A stretch of 64,000 nucleotides of DNA from Pokkaliibacter plantistimulans. GTDB taxonomy: Bacteria > Pseudomonadota > Gammaproteobacteria > Pseudomonadales > Balneatricaceae. The stretch is from assembly GCF_046844695.1 (NCBI RefSeq), contig NZ_CP177354.1, forward strand, positions 2,418,001 through 2,482,000. The letters run 5' to 3'. The notes beneath the pieces are model-generated. The model saw nothing but the letters and a program-made list of their open reading frames with translations. It searched no databases and was not told where the DNA came from. Made by a program: the position numbers and the translations under genes. This document shows positions 59,681 through 64,000 of the stretch, one piece after another; position 1 is the first letter of the stretch, and every line of letters begins with the position of its first letter.

Positions 59681-60514
59681 ATGTCCTTATACGTCAATAC
59701 AAACGTGTCGTCGTTGAATGCTCAGCGTCAGCTGAACAATTCAACTAATGCGTTGGCTACATCCTACGAGCGCCTGTCCTCAGGCTATCGTATCAACAGT
59801 GCGAAAGATGACGCTGCTGGTCTGCAGATCAGTGACCGTATGACTTCGCAGATCAATGGTCTGAACCAGGCCATCCGTAACGCGAATGACGGTATTTCAG
59901 TCGCACAGACTGCAGAAGGTGCATTGGATGAAACCACCACTGCCCTGCAGCGTATTCGTACACTTGCTGTACAGTCTCAAAACGGTATCAACTCGAGCTC
60001 TGACCGTGCTGCACTTCAGAAAGAAGTGACTGCACTGGTAACTGAGATCAGTCGTATCGCCACAACTACACAGTTTGGTGGTACCAATATCCTGACAGGT
60101 GGTTACTCTGCTAAGTTCCTGGTGGGTGCCAACGCTGGCCAGACTATCAGTGTGAATATCTCTGCCCCTGATGGTCTGTCAGGCTTTAGTGCCACTGGCT
60201 TGAGTTTGACGAGTGTAGATATCTCTACTGCTACTGGTGCATCTACAGCACTTGCAACTATTGATAATGCAATCTCTGCTATCGGTGGTGCTCGTGCGGA
60301 TCTTGGTGCGATTCAGAATCGCTTTGACTCAACCATTCGCAACCTCAGCAACATTGTAGAAAATGTGAGCGATGCCAAATCGCAAATCAAAGATACCGAC
60401 TTTGCGTCAGAGACTGCCTCTTTGACTCAGAATCAGATCGTACAGCAGGCTAGTACGTCAATTCTGAGTCAGGCCAACTCGCTGCCGCAAATCGCGCTGT
60501 CGTTGTTAGGGTAA
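59681..60514 (+). CDS. fliC: Flagellin B (second copy)
   Basis: 277 residues; CAGGAGG upstream. D0/D1 helices as in the first copy. By eye about 18 of 277 residues differ, mostly conservative and clustered at 120-135 and 175-200, yet third codon positions differ throughout and the nucleotide sequences diverge clearly. This suggests an old duplication kept under strong protein-level selection. It heads a run with flaG, fliD, fliS and a FliT-like gene, with an internal hairpin to favour flagellin over the rest. Confidence 0.97.
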   Translation: MSLYVNTNVSSLNAQRQLNNSTNALATSYERLSSGYRINSAKDDAAGLQISDRMTSQINGLNQAIRNANDGISVAQTAEGALDETTTALQRIRTLAVQSQNGINSSSDRAALQKEVTALVTEISRIATTTQFGGTNILTGGYSAKFLVGANAGQTISVNISAPDGLSGFSATGLSLTSVDISTATGASTALATIDNAISAIGGARADLGAIQNRFDSTIRNLSNIVENVSDAKSQIKDTDFASETASLTQNQIVQQASTSILSQANSLPQIALSLLG

Positions 60515-60524
60515 GTTAACCGAT

Positions 60525-60557
60525 AATAGGGCTGGCAGGATATATGCTGGCCCTATT
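60525..60557 (+). other. Attenuating hairpin between flagellin B and flaG
   Basis: AATAGGGCTGGCA (60525-60537) pairs with TGCTGGCCCTATT (60545-60557) over 13 bp including two G-U pairs, loop of 7. No U-tract; the flaG ribosome site follows at once. It is likely a 3' stabiliser or partial stop that keeps flagellin in excess of FlaG and FliD. Confidence 0.65.
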
Positions 60558-60570
60558 GCAGGAGACTGGT

Positions 60571-60975
60571 ATGGAAATTGATACATCTAAGGCCAATGCT
60601 GTTAGTTACCCCTCGTCAATTTCTGTCCAAGGCAGTGATTTCAAGGTGGGAGCAGCAGCTGACGCAAATGACTCCAGTGTCGACAAGGTTGCTGATGCAG
60701 GAGCTGAGCAGCAGGCAGAGCCCGCTTCAGTAAGTGACTTGTCAAAATCAGTTGATGACATCAACTCTATCATTCAGGGGCAGAATCGTTCCTTGTCCTT
60801 CAGTGTGGATGAAACGAATGGCAAGCAGCCGGTGATCAGTGTTATCGACACGGACACTGGAAATGTGATTCGTGAGATACCATCAGAAGAAGTAAGGAAG
60901 TTAGCTACCAGAATTCAGGAGCTTCAGCACGATTTAGGTCAAGCTACCGGAGTAATGGTCGATAACAAGGTTTAG
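60571..60975 (+). CDS. flaG: Flagellar protein FlaG
   Basis: 134 residues from the ATG at 60571 with GGAG 6 bases upstream. A polar head is followed by the FlaG domain: L-S-F-S-V-D-E-T-N-G-K-Q-P-V-I-S-V-I-D, then G-N-V-I-R-E-I-P-S-E-E-V. It affects filament length in pseudomonads and vibrios. Between flagellin and fliD, the usual place. Confidence 0.9.
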   Translation: MEIDTSKANAVSYPSSISVQGSDFKVGAAADANDSSVDKVADAGAEQQAEPASVSDLSKSVDDINSIIQGQNRSLSFSVDETNGKQPVISVIDTDTGNVIREIPSEEVRKLATRIQELQHDLGQATGVMVDNKV

Positions 60976-61008
60976 TAAAATATGAGTTATGTACTGGGGG
61001 GCTAGAAA

Positions 61009-62448
61009 ATGGCGGTGTCTTCTACACTAGGGGTGGCATCTGGACTGGATTTATCGTCCATTGTTACTCAGCTAGTCTCTGCTCAGTACGACTCCAAGAT
61101 CAGCGCTAACAAGTCTAGTCAGGATGATGTTCAGGTAAAATTATCTGCGGTTAGTAAGCTGTCATCTGCGCTCAAGACTTTCTCTGATTCCTTGGATACG
61201 TTGGCAGATGCTTCAAAGATGGCTGCCAAGAATCCAACCATTACAAACACTGATGATATCGAAGCCTTCACTGCGGATACCACTAACTCCGCGTCGGTGG
61301 GGAGCTACGACATTGAGGTGTTGCAGCTGGCGAAAGGCTCAACTGCCACTACGGCAAATGGAACGTTCTCTAGCAGTAGCTCTGTTGTGTCATCAACGGC
61401 TGGCGCATTAACGTTCACTGCTGGTAGCAACACGTTCAGTATCAATGTTAAAGCCGGAATGACGGTGGATCAGCTACGTACTGCTGTCAACAGTGCCACT
61501 GACAACTTTGGTATCACGGCTAACATTGTTAATACTGGCGACTCTTCTGTTGGCTCTCAATTGGTGTTTTCTTCCAGTATTACTGGTGATACCAGTAATA
61601 ACCTGGTCATAACCAATAACAATTCAAGCCTTGATAGTGTGTCTACCGTTGCTACCGGAACAGGTACAACAATGTCCGTTACTAATGCGCAAAAGTCGCA
61701 CATTACTATTGATGGCACCGATGTTTATGGTGACTCCAATGAGTTAGAAGGGGTTATTTCGAACGTCACGTTAAACTTGCTGGCAAAAACAAAAACTGAC
61801 TCTCCATCAACACTGAAGATTGGTACTGATAAAGAGGATGTACAGGGATATATCGAAGATTTTGTAAAAAACTATAACACCATGATGGGTGTTCTAGATG
61901 ATTTGGGGAAAACCGGTACTTACACTTCCTCTGGTACTCAGCTTACAGATGGAGGAGATCTCTCCGGCGACTCTCTGATTCGTGGTCTGAAAAGCCAGCT
62001 TTCAAAAATTGTTGCCGGCGCAGTCTCTGGTGCAAATCAAAATCTCAATACGCTTTACTCTGTAGGTATATCGATGGATTCAGATGGGAATCTCGAAATT
62101 ACTGACTCAAATACCTATGGAGGCTCTAGTGGTGAAGACAGGCTGGACAATGCTCTATCAGACCAGTTTGACAATATTGCCTCACTGTTCTCCGGTGACA
62201 ACGGTATCGCTGGTCAGATGCAAGCATTGCTGAAACAGTATACTCAGAGTGGAAATGGTTTATTAGCAGAGCGCACCACTTCATACAATGATCAGCTAGA
62301 TCAGTTAATTGATCAATCAAATACTATTTCTGAAAAGCAAACTAGCTATGAGGAGATGCTCACCAAGAAGTACACAGCTCTTGATATAGCTCTTTCTAAA
62401 ATGACTAGTTCTTCGTCTTATATAACGTCTCTTTTAAGTAGTTTGTGA
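61009..62448 (+). CDS. fliD: Flagellar filament cap FliD (HAP2)
   Basis: 479 residues. S-G-L-D-L-S-S-I-V-T-Q-L-V near the start and the C-terminal coiled coil (S-Y-E-E-M-L-T-K-K-Y-T-A-L-D) are FliD signatures. The middle domains are Thr/Ser/Asn-rich. It caps the filament and folds exported flagellin. 33 bases after flaG. Confidence 0.95.
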   Translation: MAVSSTLGVASGLDLSSIVTQLVSAQYDSKISANKSSQDDVQVKLSAVSKLSSALKTFSDSLDTLADASKMAAKNPTITNTDDIEAFTADTTNSASVGSYDIEVLQLAKGSTATTANGTFSSSSSVVSSTAGALTFTAGSNTFSINVKAGMTVDQLRTAVNSATDNFGITANIVNTGDSSVGSQLVFSSSITGDTSNNLVITNNNSSLDSVSTVATGTGTTMSVTNAQKSHITIDGTDVYGDSNELEGVISNVTLNLLAKTKTDSPSTLKIGTDKEDVQGYIEDFVKNYNTMMGVLDDLGKTGTYTSSGTQLTDGGDLSGDSLIRGLKSQLSKIVAGAVSGANQNLNTLYSVGISMDSDGNLEITDSNTYGGSSGEDRLDNALSDQFDNIASLFSGDNGIAGQMQALLKQYTQSGNGLLAERTTSYNDQLDQLIDQSNTISEKQTSYEEMLTKKYTALDIALSKMTSSSSYITSLLSSL

Positions 62449-62462
62449 CACCGGGAGTTATC

Positions 62463-62909
62463 ATGTATCAGAATGCTATTCAGGCGTACAAAAAGGTCGG
62501 TGTCACTAATGTGGTCGCTGATGCCGATCCTCATCGCGTCATTCAAATGCTGTATCAAGGTCTTTTGGAGAATATGGCCTATGCCAAAGGCTGTATTGAA
62601 AGAAAAGATATGGTCGGGAAGGGAAAACACTTATCCAAGTCAATGTCCATTATTTTTGCTCTGCAATCAGCGCTGGATATGGAGGTTGGTGAGATCTCAT
62701 TGAATCTCTACAATCTCTACGATTATATGCACCGCCAGTTGACCGATGTGCTTGTGCGTAATGATACAAAGAAAATTGATGAGGTTGTCTCGCTGCTGGT
62801 ACCAATAAAAATGGCATGGGATAAAATTCCTGACGAAGAAAAACAGCGTGGTTATAAGATGCGAGAAGAAAAAGGACAGTTTCGCTCCTCAGCATCTGGC
62901 CACGTTTGA
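62463..62909 (+). CDS. fliS: Flagellin export chaperone FliS
   Basis: 148 residues from the ATG at 62463, with CCGGGAG upstream. A-I-Q-A-Y-K-K-V-G, D-P-H-R-V-I-Q-M-L-Y-Q-G-L-L and the four-helix layout match FliS. It binds the flagellin C-terminus before export. 14 bases after fliD. Confidence 0.94.
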   Translation: MYQNAIQAYKKVGVTNVVADADPHRVIQMLYQGLLENMAYAKGCIERKDMVGKGKHLSKSMSIIFALQSALDMEVGEISLNLYNLYDYMHRQLTDVLVRNDTKKIDEVVSLLVPIKMAWDKIPDEEKQRGYKMREEKGQFRSSASGHV

Positions 62910-62910
62910 A

Positions 62911-63213
62911 ATGTCAGATACATCTGAGGAGTTTCTGGAGAAACTATCCTTGCTGGACGAAGCCATACTTACTTTGCTCAGACAGTTTGATGACTCTAGT
63001 GATGATGGTGTTTTTCGACTTTTATCGGAGAGAGACGCCTATATCAGATCAATGCCTCTCGATTTACAGTCAAATAAAGTGTTTCTTCATGCAGAGTCTG
63101 AGAAAGAACAGCAATTTATTGAATTACTGCGAGCTAGTAAGAGTGATGTTGAGGGGAGGTTAGGGATGCTAAAAAGAGGGAAAAAAGCTATCAAAGCGTA
63201 CCGTTCGCGCTGA
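62911..63213 (+). CDS. FliT-like small helical protein
   Basis: 100 residues from the ATG at 62911, one base after the fliS stop, so coupled to it. The frame extends to 62848 inside fliS, but that part is unlikely. The sequence is helical and charged, with L-x-x-L-x-L-L-D-E-A-I-L-T-L-L and a basic tail (K-R-G-K-K-A-I-K-A-Y-R-S-R). Position after fliDS and size match FliT, the FliD chaperone; sequence likeness to enteric FliT is weak by eye. Confidence 0.65.
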   Translation: MSDTSEEFLEKLSLLDEAILTLLRQFDDSSDDGVFRLLSERDAYIRSMPLDLQSNKVFLHAESEKEQQFIELLRASKSDVEGRLGMLKRGKKAIKAYRSR

Positions 63214-63368
63214 TCTGAACGTTAATATATCTGCGATCCCTTCTGTGGCTTGGTCAGTGATCAGCCTGTCTTCAAGCTCTCCGTCTAGAAGTACTATATA
63301 GATTGCATGTCGCTCGTCTTGCCATTAACGTGGCCTTACAACGTGTTTACTCTAGCTAAGGTTGTCGC

Positions 63369-64000
63369 ATGCTAAGGAATATAAGCCAGCAAATTCATCA
63401 AGATGGTGAGGCTCAAGAAGCCATCGAGGCTTCACTTGCTCAGACTTTTGCGGAGAGAAAACAACGTAATTTAGCGGCTTTAGCTCAATATTATCCTCAA
63501 TTATTAGATCATGTGCATGTAGGATTCTCAGAGGATTGCTTGTCAGTTTTCTGTACTAAGGCCGCACAACCCAATCTGGTGGATTTTGCCTCTGGCAGGT
63601 GCTGGTACGGCGTTGACGGAGAGGCTGAAGTAGCTCGGGAGGTTGATGCTTATTTAAGCAAGGCATTTAAGATCAATCTGCATGATGATGACGTAATCGC
63701 GCCGCAAGAAGCGCTGAGTCATTATGGTGGTACAACTTTTGTGGATGTACGGTCCTGGTGTGATCAGCGAGTCAGTCCAGGCCCTTTACCACATACGGTT
63801 CCTCTGATGATTTGCTTCGGTTTAGGGCTGGCCACTTATTTAGACCTGTTTGATAGAGCGCGATCAGTAGAAGCTTACCTTGTCTATGAGCCTTCTGTAG
63901 ATGTATTTAACACTTCTCTTCAGACTTATGACTGGGCAGGCTTTTTTGAGAGAGCTATTGAACAGGGAAGAAAGGTATATCTTCAAATCGGAAATAATGC
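63369..64000 (+). CDS. Maf-type motility accessory factor, flagellin glycosyltransferase (N-terminal part)
   Basis: A frame of 210 codons open from the ATG at 63369 to the right edge. The part seen has a helical, Q/A-rich head, F-x-D-V-R-S-W segments, then P-L-M-I-C-F-G-L-G-L-A-T-Y-L-D-L-F and Y-L-V-Y-E-P-S-V-D-V-F. The F-G-x-G-L-G and Y-E-P pattern is that of the DUF115/Maf family, whose members glycosylate flagellin with nonulosonic sugars and usually sit beside fliC-fliD. The region from about 61 kb on looks AT-richer than the rest of the window. C-terminus outside the window. Confidence 0.8.
   Translation, partial: MLRNISQQIHQDGEAQEAIEASLAQTFAERKQRNLAALAQYYPQLLDHVHVGFSEDCLSVFCTKAAQPNLVDFASGRCWYGVDGEAEVAREVDAYLSKAFKINLHDDDVIAPQEALSHYGGTTFVDVRSWCDQRVSPGPLPHTVPLMICFGLGLATYLDLFDRARSVEAYLVYEPSVDVFNTSLQTYDWAGFFERAIEQGRKVYLQIGNN

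Overview
The window reads as chromosome of a motile, respiratory gammaproteobacterium of the Oceanospirillales/Pseudomonas type. The grounds are a Pseudomonas-like two-gene glycine betaine demethylase, polyamine and choline uptake genes, a P and L ring (Gram-negative) flagellum, and flagellar promoters of the sigma-54 and sigma-28 kinds. I cannot name a genus from sequence alone. The whole window is densely coding. No insertion sequence, phage or CRISPR array was found.

Layout. 1-9.7 kb: a secreted phosphoesterase cut by the left edge; an FAD aromatic-type monooxygenase; the divergent gbcA/gbcB pair for glycine betaine demethylation; a phospholipase D-like protein with a long disordered N-terminus; a small membrane protein. 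9.7-15.7 kb: a complete RND efflux operon on the minus strand (outer membrane factor, adaptor, permease). 15.7-24.5 kb: a 13-copy heptanucleotide array; a 2-oxoglutarate/Fe(II) oxygenase; an AEC transporter; an M20 amidohydrolase; a Tse1-like T6SS amidase effector with its lipoprotein immunity partner; a choline-binding protein; choline-sulfatase with a divergent LysR regulator. 24.5-31.9 kb: DUF2007/zinc-ribbon protein, YitT-type membrane protein, PhoD-like phosphatase, Mn-superoxide dismutase with a Fur box, an SMR exporter and MarR regulator with two operator copies between them, and the ada-alkA alkylation repair pair. 31.9-38.9 kb: a polyamine-type ABC transporter and a Fur-box-linked TonB siderophore receptor, separated by a stretch with interleaved dyads. 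39.05 kb: tRNA-Arg(CCT).

39.3-64 kb is a flagellar locus: flgN-flgM and flgA (minus), then cheR-flgBCDE, flgFGHIJ, flgKL, two flagellin genes, flaG-fliD-fliS-fliT-like, and the start of a Maf-type flagellin glycosyltransferase. It is split between flgE and flgF by about 5.6 kb of unrelated genes: persulfide dioxygenase, a DUF442-SQR fusion, a SulP anion transporter and an AraC regulator. Each flagellar half keeps its own sigma-54 promoter. Sigma-28 promoters precede flgM, flgK and both flagellin genes.

Two metabolic themes recur. One is choline/betaine use: choline-sulfate hydrolysis by BetC, choline capture by a ChoX-like protein, and betaine demethylation by GbcAB, with phosphodiesterase-type enzymes nearby. 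The other is sulfide detoxification: SQR makes persulfide, the dioxygenase makes sulfite, and SulP may export or exchange sulfur oxyanions. The clearest accessory signals are the Tse1-like effector-immunity pair, the sulfide module inside the flagellar cluster, a possible 17-codon ORF inside a large stem-loop after the first flagellin gene, and the pseudoknot-capable sequence near 36.3 kb.
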